The position numbers were made by a program, and so were the translations under genes. Shown piece after piece: positions 54,150 to 63,205 of a DNA stretch of 64,000 nt; the first letter of the stretch is position 1; each line of letters starts with the position of its first letter. The notes under the pieces were generated by a model. It was not told where the DNA came from. It saw only the letters and a program-made list of their open reading frames with translations, and searched no databases. Origin of the DNA: Kytococcus sedentarius DSM 20547 (GTDB lineage Bacteria; Actinomycetota; Actinomycetes; Actinomycetales; Dermatophilaceae); contig NC_013169.1 of assembly GCF_000023925.1 (NCBI RefSeq), positions 372,001-436,000 on the forward strand, in the 5' to 3' direction.

Positions 54150-55132
54150 CCACCGAACTGCTCGTGCTGACCGCCGCCGAGATCGAGGGCCTGCTGGACC
54201 TCGATGCCGTCTTCGCCTCGCAGGTGCGCGCCTTCGAGGGGCTGGGCTCCGGGCGCGCCGAGCTGGCGCCGAAGGTGTCCGTGCCCGGCCGCGAGGGCGC
54301 CAGCCTGCTCACCTACACCGCACGCAGCACCACCGAGGCGCCGGGCGTGGTGAAGGTGATCGGTTTCCAGCCGCAGAACCCCGCCAACGGCCTCGACCCG
54401 GTGCAGGGCGTGGTGCTGGTGGTGGACCCCGACACCGGGCAGCCCGTCGCGCTGCTGGACGGCCCTGCCCTGACCACCCCGCGCACCGCCGCCGGCAGCG
54501 CCGTGGCCATGGACCTGCTGGCGCGGGCCGATGCGGCTGTGCTCACCATCGTGGGCACCGGCGTGCAGGCGCGGGCCCACCTGCGTGCGCTGAGCCGGGT
54601 GCGGGAGCTCGAGCGGATCCACCTCATCGGGCGTCGCGCCGAGGCCGCCGAGGAGCTCGCGGCCGAGCTGGCGGACGAGCTCGGGGTGCCCATCGTCCCG
54701 GGCACCGACCTGCCTGCCGTGGCGGGTGAGAGCGATGTCATCGCGCTGTGCACCACCAGTCACACCCCCCTACTCGATGCGGGGAACGTGCGCCCGGGCG
54801 CGCTGGTCATCAGCGTCGGGTCGTTCGCGCCCGACCGCAGCGAGGTGGGTGCCGACCTGCTGGGGCGGGCCGAGCTGCTGGTGGTCGACGAGGTGGCCAC
54901 CGCATCGGCGCAGGCGGGCTGCATCATCGATGCGGTGGCCGCGGGGGTGCTGGCCGAGTCCGCGCTGGTGCCGCTGGGCAGCATCGCGACCGGGGCGCAC
55001 CCGGGGCGGGCGAGCGACGAGGACGTGGTGTTCTACAACTCGGTGGGCATCGCGGTGCAGGACGCCACCATCGCCGAGGAGGTCCTGGACCGCGCCCGCG
55101 CCGCAGGGGTCGGCACCACCGTCACCCTCTGA
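54146..55132 (+). CDS. Ornithine cyclodeaminase/mu-crystallin-family protein
   Basis: A 328-residue Rossmann protein: APKVSVPGREGASLLTYTA, the NAD-binding TIVGTGVQARAHLRAL and SDVIALCTTSHTPLL. The family includes ornithine cyclodeaminase, alanine dehydrogenase and the ketimine reductase CRYM, which reduces piperideine-2-carboxylate to pipecolate. It is coupled to the YdiJ-like gene by ATGA, and the neighbouring lysine-type enzymes favour a ketimine reductase role over ornithine cyclisation. That preference is inference; residues that decide specificity are not clear to me. Confidence 0.85.
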   Translation: MTTELLVLTAAEIEGLLDLDAVFASQVRAFEGLGSGRAELAPKVSVPGREGASLLTYTARSTTEAPGVVKVIGFQPQNPANGLDPVQGVVLVVDPDTGQPVALLDGPALTTPRTAAGSAVAMDLLARADAAVLTIVGTGVQARAHLRALSRVRELERIHLIGRRAEAAEELAAELADELGVPIVPGTDLPAVAGESDVIALCTTSHTPLLDAGNVRPGALVISVGSFAPDRSEVGADLLGRAELLVVDEVATASAQAGCIIDAVAAGVLAESALVPLGSIATGAHPGRASDEDVVFYNSVGIAVQDATIAEEVLDRARAAGVGTTVTL

Positions 55133-55152
55133 GCGCGGTTCTCGGGCCGGCC

Positions 55153-56313
55153 TCAGACGATGTTGAACTCCGGTCGCAGGCCGGCGCCCTCGAAGCGCCG
55201 CCCGTGCAGGGCGGTCACGTCCACCGAGGGCGTCTGGCCGAGGTAGAGCTCCGCCATCACCTGGCCCACGGCGGGCCCCTGCAGGAACCCGTGCCCCGAG
55301 AACCCGGTGGCGTACAGGAACCGTGAGACGCCCTCGGCCTCACCGATCAGCGCGTTGTGGTCCGGCGTCACCTCGTACAGCCCGGCCCAGCGCGAGGCCA
55401 TGCCCACCTCCTCGAGCACCGGCACCCGGCGCCCGGCGGCCTCGACCACCTGCTCGAGCCACTCGTCGGTGTGCTCCAGCGAGAAGCCGGGCTCCTCGTC
55501 CTGGTTCGACATGCCCACCAGCAGGCCGGGCCCCTCGCGGTGGAAGTACATGGTGGTGGAGAAGTCGATGGTGAAGGGCACGTTCGCGGGCAGGTCCGGC
55601 ATCGGCTCGGTCACCAGCAGCTCGCGGCGCACCGGGTCCACCGGCAGGTCCACGCCCACCATGTCGCCCAGCGCCCGCGACCAGGCGCCGGCGCAGCAGA
55701 CCACGGTGTCGGTGGCGATCGACCCCTGGGCGGTCTCCACGGAGGTGATGGTGTCGCCCTCGCGCACCACGTCGGTCACCTCGCAGTGGCGGATGATGCG
55801 CACGCCCAGCGCGCGGGCGGCCCGCGCGTACCCCTGCACCACGGACTCCGGCGTGCAGTGCCCGGCCTCCGGCGACCACACACCGGCGATGAGGCCCTCG
55901 GTGGAGATCAACGGGGAGAGCTCCTTGGCCTCCTCGACGCTGGTGATGCGGCTCTCCAACCCCATCGAGCGCTGCAGCTCGACGTTGCGCTCGAAAGTGC
56001 GCAGGTCCTCCTCGCGCTCCAGCAGAAACAGGTAGCCGCACTCGTCCAGGTCGATGTCCTGGTCGAACAGCTCCGGGAAGTTCCGGAAGACCTCCAGGCT
56101 GCGCATGCCCAGCTCGATGTTCACCGCATCGGAGAACTGGGCGCGCACGCCGCCGGCGGCCTTGCAGGTGGAGCCGGCGCCGAGCTCGCCGCGCTCCACG
56201 AGCACGACGTCCTGCACACCCTGCTTGGCCAGGTGGTAGGCGGTGCTCAGGCCCATGACGCCGCCGCCGATGACGACGACCCGGGCGCGGGTGGGGAAGT
56301 TCTGGTCCGACAT
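55153..56313 (-). CDS. FAD-dependent amino-acid oxidase (DAO family; sarcosine/pipecolate oxidase-like)
   Basis: A 386-residue flavoenzyme. RVVVIGGGVMGLSTAYHLAKQG binds FAD; GELGAGSTCKAAGGVRAQF lies where sarcosine oxidases attach or contact flavin, and GLYEVTPDHNALIG and ATGFSGHGFLQGPAVG are classic C-terminal DAO motifs. Substrate could be sarcosine, pipecolate or an N-methyl/cyclic amino acid. In this neighbourhood pipecolate oxidation (AmaA-like) fits best. The ATG follows AAGGAG. Last gene of an operon that starts at 62061. Confidence 0.88.
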   Translation of the reverse strand: MSDQNFPTRARVVVIGGGVMGLSTAYHLAKQGVQDVVLVERGELGAGSTCKAAGGVRAQFSDAVNIELGMRSLEVFRNFPELFDQDIDLDECGYLFLLEREEDLRTFERNVELQRSMGLESRITSVEEAKELSPLISTEGLIAGVWSPEAGHCTPESVVQGYARAARALGVRIIRHCEVTDVVREGDTITSVETAQGSIATDTVVCCAGAWSRALGDMVGVDLPVDPVRRELLVTEPMPDLPANVPFTIDFSTTMYFHREGPGLLVGMSNQDEEPGFSLEHTDEWLEQVVEAAGRRVPVLEEVGMASRWAGLYEVTPDHNALIGEAEGVSRFLYATGFSGHGFLQGPAVGQVMAELYLGQTPSVDVTALHGRRFEGAGLRPEFNIV

Positions 56314-56380
56314 GGTCACTCCTTGGACGGGGAAGAAAGGGGTGCCGGCGCGGGAGCACCGGGCACGGGGTCAGCGGGCG

Positions 56381-57922
56381 TCAGCGCGCCGGGGTGTTGG
56401 TGGCGGTTGCCCGGCCGGGGACGACCGTGCTGCCCTGGTTGGGCTGGCTGCGCTCGGCCTCGGGCACCTCGGGGACGTCCCCGTTGGCGTAGTCCCGGGT
56501 GTGCTTGCTGAGTTCGCGGCGCAGCACGCCGGAGAGCAGGTACAGGCCGATGAAGTTGGGCAACGTCACCAGGAAGAACATGGCGTCGGAGAAGCCGACG
56601 ACCGTGTCCAGCGAGACGGCGGCACCGACCACGATCATCACGATCCACAGCGCGTCGTAGCTCAGCTCCACGGCCCGGCTGTTGCCGAAAAGGTACCCGG
56701 CGGACTTCTTGCCGTAGTACGAGTAGCTCAGCAGGGTGGAGAAGGCCAGCAGCAGCACGATCGCCGTCAGCAGCCAGGGGAACAGGGCGTGCACGGTGCC
56801 GAAGGCCTCGGAGGTGAGGGCCACCCCATCGGCGCTGGAGGAGGTGTGCAGACCGGTCACGACGATGGCCAGCGCCGTCATCGTGCAGATGACCACCGAG
56901 TCGATGAACGGCTCGAGCGAGGCGACCAGGCCCTCCTGCGCGGGGCGGCGGGTGCGCACGGGCGAGTGCGCGATGGCGGCCGAGCCAACACCGGCGGCGT
57001 TGGAGAACAGCGCGCGCTGCACCCCGATGATGGCGACTCCCACCACGCCGCCCTGCACGCCCTCACCGGTGAAGGCACCGTCGAAGATCGCCCCGACGGC
57101 CGAGGGCAGGGAGCCGACGTTGGCGCCGAGGATCACCAGCACGCACAGCACGTACAGGATGGCCATGATCGGCGTGAGGCGGGAGGTCCAGCGGGCGATG
57201 GAGCGGATGCCGCCGAAGATGACCACGGCCGCCAGGACCGCCAGGGCCAGGCCGATCATCCACCCGCGGCCGGCCAGGATGCTCTCCTCGCCGCCGGTCA
57301 GGTTCGTCAGCTGCACGGCCACCTGGTTGGCCTGGAAGATGTTGCCGGCCCCCAGCGCGCCGATCATCATGGCGAAGGCGTAGAAGCCGGCCAGGAAGAC
57401 GCCCAGCGGGCGCATGCCGCGCTCGGCCAGGCCGTGCTGGAGGTAGTACATCGGCCCGCCGGAGACGGTGCCGTCGTCGTTGATGCGGCGGTACTTGGCA
57501 CCCAGCGTGGCCTCGGCGGCCTTGATGGACATGCCGAGGAAGCCGGCGAGGATGATCCACAGCGTGGCGCCGGGGCCACCGACGGTGATGGCCACGGCCA
57601 CACCGGCGACGTTGCCCAGCCCCACCGTGCCCGAGAGCTCGGTGGCCAGCGCCTGGTAGCTGGTGATCTCACCGGGGTCGGTGCGCCGGTTGAACCGGCC
57701 CTTCACGATGCCGGGCACCTGCCGCATGCCGTAGACGATCTGGGGCCCGATGAGGGCGCTCAGCACGAACCCGCCGAGTAGCAGCCACACGATGAGGAAG
57801 GGCATCTCCGCGCTGCCCAGTGGGAAGGTGGCGAAGACGATGCCGGAGAGCCATTCCACGACCGGGCCGAACCACGACTCGATCGCGCCGTCGATGCCGG
57901 ACTTCTCGGCCTGGGTGAGCAT
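56381..57922 (-). CDS. Alanine/glycine:cation symporter (AGCS family)
   Basis: A 513-residue transporter with about 10-11 helices. GTVGLGNVAGVAVAITVGGPGA is the AGCS signature (GN-AGVA), followed by IKAAEATLGAKYR and VSGGPMYYLQHG. FSNAAGVGSAAIAHS and LLSYSYYGKKSAGYLFG match the later helices. It imports a small neutral amino acid with sodium; in this operon it may supply the substrate that the flavoenzyme or dehydrogenases use. Start and upstream stop share one base (TAATG). Confidence 0.93.
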   Translation of the reverse strand: MLTQAEKSGIDGAIESWFGPVVEWLSGIVFATFPLGSAEMPFLIVWLLLGGFVLSALIGPQIVYGMRQVPGIVKGRFNRRTDPGEITSYQALATELSGTVGLGNVAGVAVAITVGGPGATLWIILAGFLGMSIKAAEATLGAKYRRINDDGTVSGGPMYYLQHGLAERGMRPLGVFLAGFYAFAMMIGALGAGNIFQANQVAVQLTNLTGGEESILAGRGWMIGLALAVLAAVVIFGGIRSIARWTSRLTPIMAILYVLCVLVILGANVGSLPSAVGAIFDGAFTGEGVQGGVVGVAIIGVQRALFSNAAGVGSAAIAHSPVRTRRPAQEGLVASLEPFIDSVVICTMTALAIVVTGLHTSSSADGVALTSEAFGTVHALFPWLLTAIVLLLAFSTLLSYSYYGKKSAGYLFGNSRAVELSYDALWIVMIVVGAAVSLDTVVGFSDAMFFLVTLPNFIGLYLLSGVLRRELSKHTRDYANGDVPEVPEAERSQPNQGSTVVPGRATATNTPAR

Positions 57923-59067
57923 TATCGGATCTCCTGACGGGTGGGGGGCACCTGGCCGCGCAGCTCCATGGCCTGGCGGACCCGGTCGCGGGCCAGCTGG
58001 CCCGCGGCGGCGTGGGGGGTGGTGTCGGTGGTGGTGGCCGCCTCGAGGACGGTGAGGGTGTTGGCCCGCATCCGCTCGGTGACGGTGGGGACGATCTGGT
58101 CGGTCGCGACGCCGAAGGGGGAGTAGCGGTCCCGCATGCCGAACGCGGCGGCGATGATGCCGCCGGCGTTCGCGATGAAGTCGGGCACCAGCGTCACGCC
58201 CCGGGCGGCGAGGAGCTCCTGCGCCGCGGCGTCGGTGGGCAGGTTGGCCCCCTCCACCACGAGGCGGGCCCGCACGTCGCCGGCGTTGGTGGCGTCGAGC
58301 ACGCCCTGCTGGGCGGCCGGGACGAGGATCCCGGCATCGAGGGTGAGCTCCCGTCCGGCGGCGAGCCGCTGGCCGGACGCGTGGTCCACCAGCGCGTCGC
58401 CGTGCGCCTCGCGCAGGAGCAGCAGCTCGGTGACGTCCAGGCCGTCGGGGTCGTGCACGGCGCCCACGGCGGTGGACACGGCCACGATGCGGTAGCCCAG
58501 CTCCGACAGCCGGCGCACCGTGGCGTGGCCGACTGCCCCGAAACCCTGCACGACCACGCGGTCGTCGTCGATGCCGCAGTGGGCCACGGAGGCGTCGACG
58601 GCCTCGGCGACCCCGTGGCCGGTGATGCCCAGGGCGTCGTAGGCCACGCCGCCGAGGGCGGCCGGGGTGCCGGTGGCGGCACCCCGGTCGCCGAGCTCGT
58701 CGCAGAGGATGGCCGCGTCGGCCTCGTTCAACCCCATGTCCAGCCCGAACACGTACTCGCTCGGCACCTCATTGCGCAGCATGCGTGCGAAGGCCCGCAG
58801 CGCCTCCTCCTTGCGGGGGGAGGTCGGGTCGAACCGGATGCCGGCCTTCGCGCCGCCCTGGTACAGGTCGACGGCTGCCCACTTCCAAGTCATCACCCGG
58901 GCCAGGGAGGCCACCTCGGCCACGGTGAGGTCGGCCCGCATGCGGGTGCCGCCCTTGCCCGGGCCGCGCGAGGTGTTGTCGATGACGAGCACGCCCTGCA
59001 TGCCGCTGCGCTGGTGGTTGACGGTGACGACCTTCTCCGGTCCCCACTCGTCCATGAGCTCGAACAC
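57922..59067 (-). CDS. Glu/Leu/Phe/Val-type amino-acid dehydrogenase
   Basis: A 381-residue ELFV dehydrogenase. GPGKGGTRMRADLTVAEVASLARVMTWK and YQGGAKAGIRFDP carry the substrate Lys residues, and VVVQGFGAVGHATVRRLSE binds NAD(P). VEGANLPT and PDFIANAGGI are usual. The order resembles glutamate dehydrogenases but the length is shorter, so an oxidative deaminase for 2-aminoadipate or another amino acid is possible. The GTG start follows GAGGAG; the ALDH gene upstream ends 28 bp before. It would make 2-oxoadipate from 2-aminoadipate in the proposed pathway. Confidence 0.88.
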   Translation of the reverse strand: MFELMDEWGPEKVVTVNHQRSGMQGVLVIDNTSRGPGKGGTRMRADLTVAEVASLARVMTWKWAAVDLYQGGAKAGIRFDPTSPRKEEALRAFARMLRNEVPSEYVFGLDMGLNEADAAILCDELGDRGAATGTPAALGGVAYDALGITGHGVAEAVDASVAHCGIDDDRVVVQGFGAVGHATVRRLSELGYRIVAVSTAVGAVHDPDGLDVTELLLLREAHGDALVDHASGQRLAAGRELTLDAGILVPAAQQGVLDATNAGDVRARLVVEGANLPTDAAAQELLAARGVTLVPDFIANAGGIIAAAFGMRDRYSPFGVATDQIVPTVTERMRANTLTVLEAATTTDTTPHAAAGQLARDRVRQAMELRGQVPPTRQEIR

Positions 59068-59095
59068 GCGGATCTCCTCGGTCTCTACGGTCGGC

Positions 59096-60604
59096 TCAGA
59101 GGAACTCGACGCCCTGGGCCAGGGGGAGCTCGTTCGAGTAGTTGACGGTGTTGGTGGCGCGGCGCATGTAGGCGCGCCACGCGTCGGAGCCGGACTCGCG
59201 GCCGCCGCCGGTGTGCTTCTCGCCACCGAACGCGCCACCGATCTCGGCGCCGGAGGTGCCGATGTTCACGTTGGCGATGCCGCAGTCGGAGCCCGCGTCG
59301 GAGACGAAGCGCTCAGCCTCGCGGACGTCGGTGGTGAAGATGGCCGAGGACAGGCCCTGCGGCACGTCGTTGTGCATCGCGATGGCCTCGTCGAGCTCGC
59401 GGTAGGTCATCACGTAGAGGATCGGCGCGAAGGTCTCGGTGCGGACGATCTCGGTCTGCCCCGGCATCCGCACGATGGCCGGCTGCACGTAGTACGCCTC
59501 GGGGTACTCCTCGGCGTGCACGCGCTCGCCGCCGCAGAGCAGCTCACCGCCATCGGCCGTGGCGGCCGCGAGGGCGGCGGTCATGCCCTCGTACGCGCCG
59601 CCGTGCACCAGCGGGCCCACCAGGCTCTCGCCGGTGCTCGGGTCGCCGATCGTCAGCGTGCCGTAGGCCTGCACGAGGCGCTCGGTGAACTCCTCGGCGA
59701 TGTCCTCGTGGATGATGAGGCGGCGCATGGTGGTGCAGCGCTGGCCGGCGGTGCCGACCGCGGCGAAGGCCACGCCCCGCAGCGCGAGGTCGAGGTCCGC
59801 CGAGGGGGCGACGATGGCGGCATTGTTGCCGCCGAGCTCCAGCACGGTGCGGCCGAAGCGGGCCGCCACGCGCGGGCCGACCTCGGAGCCCATGCGGGTG
59901 GAGCCGGTGGCCGAGATGAGCGGCAGGCGCTCGTCGTCGGACATCTTCTCGCCCAGCGTGCGGTCGCCGATCACCACGTGGTGCAGGCCCTCGGGGGCGC
60001 CGACGTCCTTCGCGGCGCGGCCCAGCAGGGCGTCGGTGGCCAGCGCGGAGAGCATGGTGGCCTCGGAGGGCTTCCACACGATGGTGTTGCCGCAGACCAG
60101 GGCGACGGCGGTGTTCCACGCGTAGGGGGCCACCGGGAAGTTGAAGGCGGTGATGATGCCGCAGGGGCCCAGCGGGTGCCAGGTCTCCATCATGCGGTGG
60201 CCGGGGCGCTCGGAGGGCATGGTGCGGCCGAACAGCTGGCGGGACAGGCCCACTGCGAGGTCGCAGATGTCGATCATCTCCTGCACCTCACCGGCGGCCT
60301 CGGACGGGATCTTGCCGGCCTCGGCGGTGACCAGCGCGGCCAGGTCGTCCTTGTACTCGGTGAGGAGCTCACCCCATCGCTTCACGAGGTTGCCGCGCAC
60401 CGGGGCGGGGGTGTCGCGCCAGGCGGTGAAGGCCTCGCCGGCGGTGGTCAGGGCGGTCTCGTACTCCGCGTCGGTGGTGGCGCGCAGGCCCATGAGCTGC
60501 TCGCCGGTGATGGGGGTGCGGGCGTGCAGGTCGGCGCCCTCGGGCACGGTGACGCCGCACGCCTCGAGCGCGCTGCGGACCTGGTCGTGGATCGGGTGGG
60601 TCAT
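59096..60604 (-). CDS. amaB: L-aminoadipate-semialdehyde dehydrogenase (ALDH7/AmaB-like)
   Basis: A 502-residue aldehyde dehydrogenase. PLGPCGIITAFNFPVAPYAWN, STRMGSEVGPRVAARFGRTVLELGGNNAAIV with the Glu, and GTAGQRCTTMRRL with the nucleophile Cys290. The C-terminal IGGAFGGEKHTGGGRESGSDAWRAYMRR is characteristic of the ALDH7 (antiquitin) group, which oxidises 2-aminoadipate 6-semialdehyde/piperideine-6-carboxylate. AGGAGGG precedes the ATG at 60604. Its neighbour HglS supports a lysine or pipecolate pathway. Confidence 0.91.
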   Translation of the reverse strand: MTHPIHDQVRSALEACGVTVPEGADLHARTPITGEQLMGLRATTDAEYETALTTAGEAFTAWRDTPAPVRGNLVKRWGELLTEYKDDLAALVTAEAGKIPSEAAGEVQEMIDICDLAVGLSRQLFGRTMPSERPGHRMMETWHPLGPCGIITAFNFPVAPYAWNTAVALVCGNTIVWKPSEATMLSALATDALLGRAAKDVGAPEGLHHVVIGDRTLGEKMSDDERLPLISATGSTRMGSEVGPRVAARFGRTVLELGGNNAAIVAPSADLDLALRGVAFAAVGTAGQRCTTMRRLIIHEDIAEEFTERLVQAYGTLTIGDPSTGESLVGPLVHGGAYEGMTAALAAATADGGELLCGGERVHAEEYPEAYYVQPAIVRMPGQTEIVRTETFAPILYVMTYRELDEAIAMHNDVPQGLSSAIFTTDVREAERFVSDAGSDCGIANVNIGTSGAEIGGAFGGEKHTGGGRESGSDAWRAYMRRATNTVNYSNELPLAQGVEFL

Positions 60605-60640
60605 TCCGGTTCCCTCCTGGGACATCGGGTTCAAGGTGGT

Positions 60641-60664
60641 CTGGGTCTGGGTCTGGGTCTGGGT
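60641..60664 (-). repeat. Hexanucleotide repeat CTGGGT x4
   Basis: Four perfect CTGGGT copies sit in the 77-bp gap between hglS and the ALDH gene, upstream of the ALDH ribosome site. Copy-number change would alter spacing or RNA structure but no coding sequence. Confidence 0.85.
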
Positions 60665-60681
60665 CGGTCGGGTGGTCTGGT

Positions 60682-62061
60682 TCAGGGGCGCACGGCCACG
60701 CCGGTGGCACGCTCGACGGCGTCCAGCGAGTCCTGCTGCTCGGCGGCGTACAGGGCGTACGGGTCGTGGATCCGCACGCCGCAGATCTCCGCCAAGCGGG
60801 ACATGTCGAAGTCCACGCCGGACTGCGCCTCGTCCTTGCTGCCGGCCGAGGTCAGGTTGGACTGGAAGATGCCGGCGGCGGACCGGGGCAGGAAGTCCTC
60901 GTAGACCACCGGGGTGGCCACCAGGTGCCCGGAGGCGACGAGCTCGCAGGCGCGCTGGCCGGTCGGGAGCTCGGAGACGCCCGCCGCCAGCTCGTAGGTG
61001 AAGTAGGCGAGCTCGCGCTCGGCCAGGCCCAACTCGTCGACGGGCAGGTGCTCGGCCCAGACGGTGCGGGCCACGGTGGGGCGGTCGCCCCCATCGCGCT
61101 GGAGGATCTCGTCCACCTCGGCGAGCATGGCGTCGTAGATCTCGCGGCCCTTCTCGGTCAGGGCGATGCCGCGCTGCTCCACCTCGCCGAAGCGCACCCG
61201 CAGCGTGCCCTCGCCGAGGGTGCCGTCGGGCTTGCGGAAGGTGCGCTGCTCGTCCAGGGCGCGGAAGGAGGTCTGGCGCAGCAGGACGTCCGGGCCCTCC
61301 CAGGACGGTGGGCCTTGGATCTCGTCGATCATCTCGATGCCGCGGGCCTCCATGCGGCGGTAGAGCTCCTCGATGTCGAGCACGCGCGGCGTGAGGTGGT
61401 TGATGTGTGTGGTGGGCACGCCCCCGATGTCGGCGGCCACGGAGGAGACCTCCTCCAGCCGGCGGTACCAGGCCTCGTCGACCGGCTCGGCGGAGAGTTC
61501 GAAGACGGCGGTGGCCCGCGCCACCAGCTCATCGGCCTCGGCCTTCGGCAGGCCCTTGTCGCGTGCCGCGCGGTCGGCCAGCTCGAGCAGCTCGTCGTCG
61601 AACAGGCGGCGGGCGGCCAGGAAGTCGGCGAGATCCCGGCGCAGGTCGGCGTCGAAGAAGCGCGGGTCCTCGGCCACCAGCATCGAGGTGAAGACGCGGA
61701 AGGGGTTGCGCGCCAGCTCGTCCCGGTCGATCGGGCGGAAGGCGGTGGAGACCACCGGGACGGCGGAGGCCGAGTCCCGCAGGTCGTAGAAGCCCACCGG
61801 CTCCATGCCGAACGCGGCGAAGACGCGGGCCACGTGACCGAGCTCCTCGGGGGTGCCCACGCGGATGGCACCGTGGCGCTCGGCGGTGACGCGCTCGATG
61901 GAGCCCAGACGCTCGGCGGCGTCGCCCAGCTGCTCCAGGTGGTCGCGGTTCACGGACTCGGAGACCTCGACGAGCGTGGTGTAGGCCGGCACCTCCTGTC
62001 CGTACATGCGGGACATGTGGGCGGCGAAGGCTGCTCGGAGCTCGTGCTGTGCCACGGACAC
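60682..62061 (-). CDS. hglS: 2-Oxoadipate dioxygenase/decarboxylase (DUF1338, HglS/YdcJ)
   Basis: A 459-residue DUF1338 protein. Residues TVRHGAIRVGTPEEL-like ERHGAIRVGTPEELGHVARVF, GFYDLRD, THINHLTPRVLDIEELY with two His, and YEDFLPRSAAGIFQSNL are hallmarks; the HINHL histidine is a metal ligand in known HglS. The enzyme converts 2-oxoadipate to D-2-hydroxyglutarate with Fe(II) and O2, a step of bacterial lysine/pipecolate catabolism. The GTG at 62061 has AGGAGA 8 nt upstream. First gene of a five-gene minus-strand operon. Confidence 0.93.
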   Translation of the reverse strand: MSVAQHELRAAFAAHMSRMYGQEVPAYTTLVEVSESVNRDHLEQLGDAAERLGSIERVTAERHGAIRVGTPEELGHVARVFAAFGMEPVGFYDLRDSASAVPVVSTAFRPIDRDELARNPFRVFTSMLVAEDPRFFDADLRRDLADFLAARRLFDDELLELADRAARDKGLPKAEADELVARATAVFELSAEPVDEAWYRRLEEVSSVAADIGGVPTTHINHLTPRVLDIEELYRRMEARGIEMIDEIQGPPSWEGPDVLLRQTSFRALDEQRTFRKPDGTLGEGTLRVRFGEVEQRGIALTEKGREIYDAMLAEVDEILQRDGGDRPTVARTVWAEHLPVDELGLAERELAYFTYELAAGVSELPTGQRACELVASGHLVATPVVYEDFLPRSAAGIFQSNLTSAGSKDEAQSGVDFDMSRLAEICGVRIHDPYALYAAEQQDSLDAVERATGVAVRP

Positions 62062-62146
62062 GGTGGTGTCTCCTGGGTGGTGGGGTGGCCGGTGGGTTGG
62101 TGGGTCCGCCCCGACGGGCGGATGGCCGGTGTCGTAGGTGCCACCG

Positions 62147-62166
62147 TGATGTGCGCCATATCATCA
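62147..62166. promoter_or_regulatory. LysR-type box in the divergent hglS-lysR promoter
   Basis: TGATG and CATCA flank a 10-bp centre, giving the dyad form with T and A at the ends expected for LysR sites. It lies between the divergent start codons at 62061 and 62241. Confidence 0.5.
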
Positions 62167-62240
62167 GCACAAGCGACAACACCTGCACGTGACCGTTGAG
62201 CAAGGCTGATGAATCCGTGAGTCCACCCGAAGGAGCGCCG

Positions 62241-63107
62241 ATGTCCTGGACCCTGACGCAGCTGGAGACCTTCTGTGCGGTGGCCGATGCGGGGAGCATG
62301 CACGCCGCATCGGTGGAGCGGGGGTACACCCCGGGTGCCGTCTCCCAGCAGATGGCGGCGCTCGCCCGGACGGTGGGGGCCGAGCTGTTCATCCGCGATG
62401 GTCGGGGGGTGGTGCTCTCCGATGCGGGGCGCGGCTTCCTGCCCTACGCCCGCCGCCTGCTGCAGGAGGACGCGGCCGCCCGACGGGCCCTGGCCGAGCT
62501 GCACTCCGGCCGGGCGACGGTGCGCGTGGGCATCTTCGAGACCGCGGGGTCGGTGGCCTGTCGGCCCGCACTGCGCCGGGCGGCCGCGGCCCAGCCGCCG
62601 GTGGACCTCGTCTTCGAGGAGGTGGACGTGGAGCACGGGGTCGATGCGGTGCGCTCCGGCGTGGTGGACATCGCCCTGTCCGTGCACTACGAGCTGGTGC
62701 CGGTGCAGTTGCCGCCGGGCGTGGTGGCGGTGGAGCTCCACGCCGAGCCGTTCGTGGAGGCGCGCTCTGCCGAGCCCGGCGGGGCGAGCACCTGGATCGC
62801 ACCCCCGACCAGCGAGTCCTTCGGGCTCGCGGTGAAGGCCGCACTGGGCAGGGCGGGGGAGGACCAGGACGTGGCGCACGTTGTCACCGACACCGCGCTG
62901 ATGGTGGCCCTGGTGGAGGCCGGGGTGGGGCGGGCCCTGGTCAACCCGCTGATGCTGCGGGTGCACCCGCGGGAGCTGGACGTGCGGCCGGCGCCGCAGT
63001 CGGGGAGCCGCTCCATCGTGGCCCTGACCACCGAGGCGCAGGGGCGACGGGCGAGCGTGCAGACGGCGCTGGGGGCGCTGGAGGACGTCTTTGCCGAGAT
63101 CCATTGA
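62241..63107 (+). CDS. LysR-family regulator
   Basis: A 288-residue LysR-type activator. The HTH reads TLTQLETFCAVADAGSMHAASVERGYTPGAVSQQMAALARTVGAELF, followed by the effector domain from about residue 90 (VRVGIFETAGSVACRPALRRAAA). AAGGAG lies 5 nt before the ATG. It is divergent from hglS and probably regulates it with a pathway intermediate, for instance 2-aminoadipate or lysine. The next gene is a second amino-acid dehydrogenase on the same strand. Confidence 0.9.
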   Translation: MSWTLTQLETFCAVADAGSMHAASVERGYTPGAVSQQMAALARTVGAELFIRDGRGVVLSDAGRGFLPYARRLLQEDAAARRALAELHSGRATVRVGIFETAGSVACRPALRRAAAAQPPVDLVFEEVDVEHGVDAVRSGVVDIALSVHYELVPVQLPPGVVAVELHAEPFVEARSAEPGGASTWIAPPTSESFGLAVKAALGRAGEDQDVAHVVTDTALMVALVEAGVGRALVNPLMLRVHPRELDVRPAPQSGSRSIVALTTEAQGRRASVQTALGALEDVFAEIH

Positions 63108-63143
63108 CACCCACCCCCGGCCGTGTCACTGTGTGGTGAAACA

Positions 63144-63185
63144 GGAAGATGTGCTGCCAGTCACACGATCTTCGGGAAATCTTCC
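63144..63185 (+). promoter_or_regulatory. GGAAGAT/ATCTTCC repeat cluster before last gene
   Basis: GGAAGAT (63144-63150), ATCTTC (63168-63173) and ATCTTCC (63179-63185) form a 7-bp inverted repeat with an extra half-site, 21 nt before the start at 63206. TTGACA at 63104-63109 gives a possible -35. This would suit a regulator bound near the promoter. Confidence 0.5.
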
Positions 63186-63205
63186 AGTCAACGGAGGGCG
63201 TGGGA

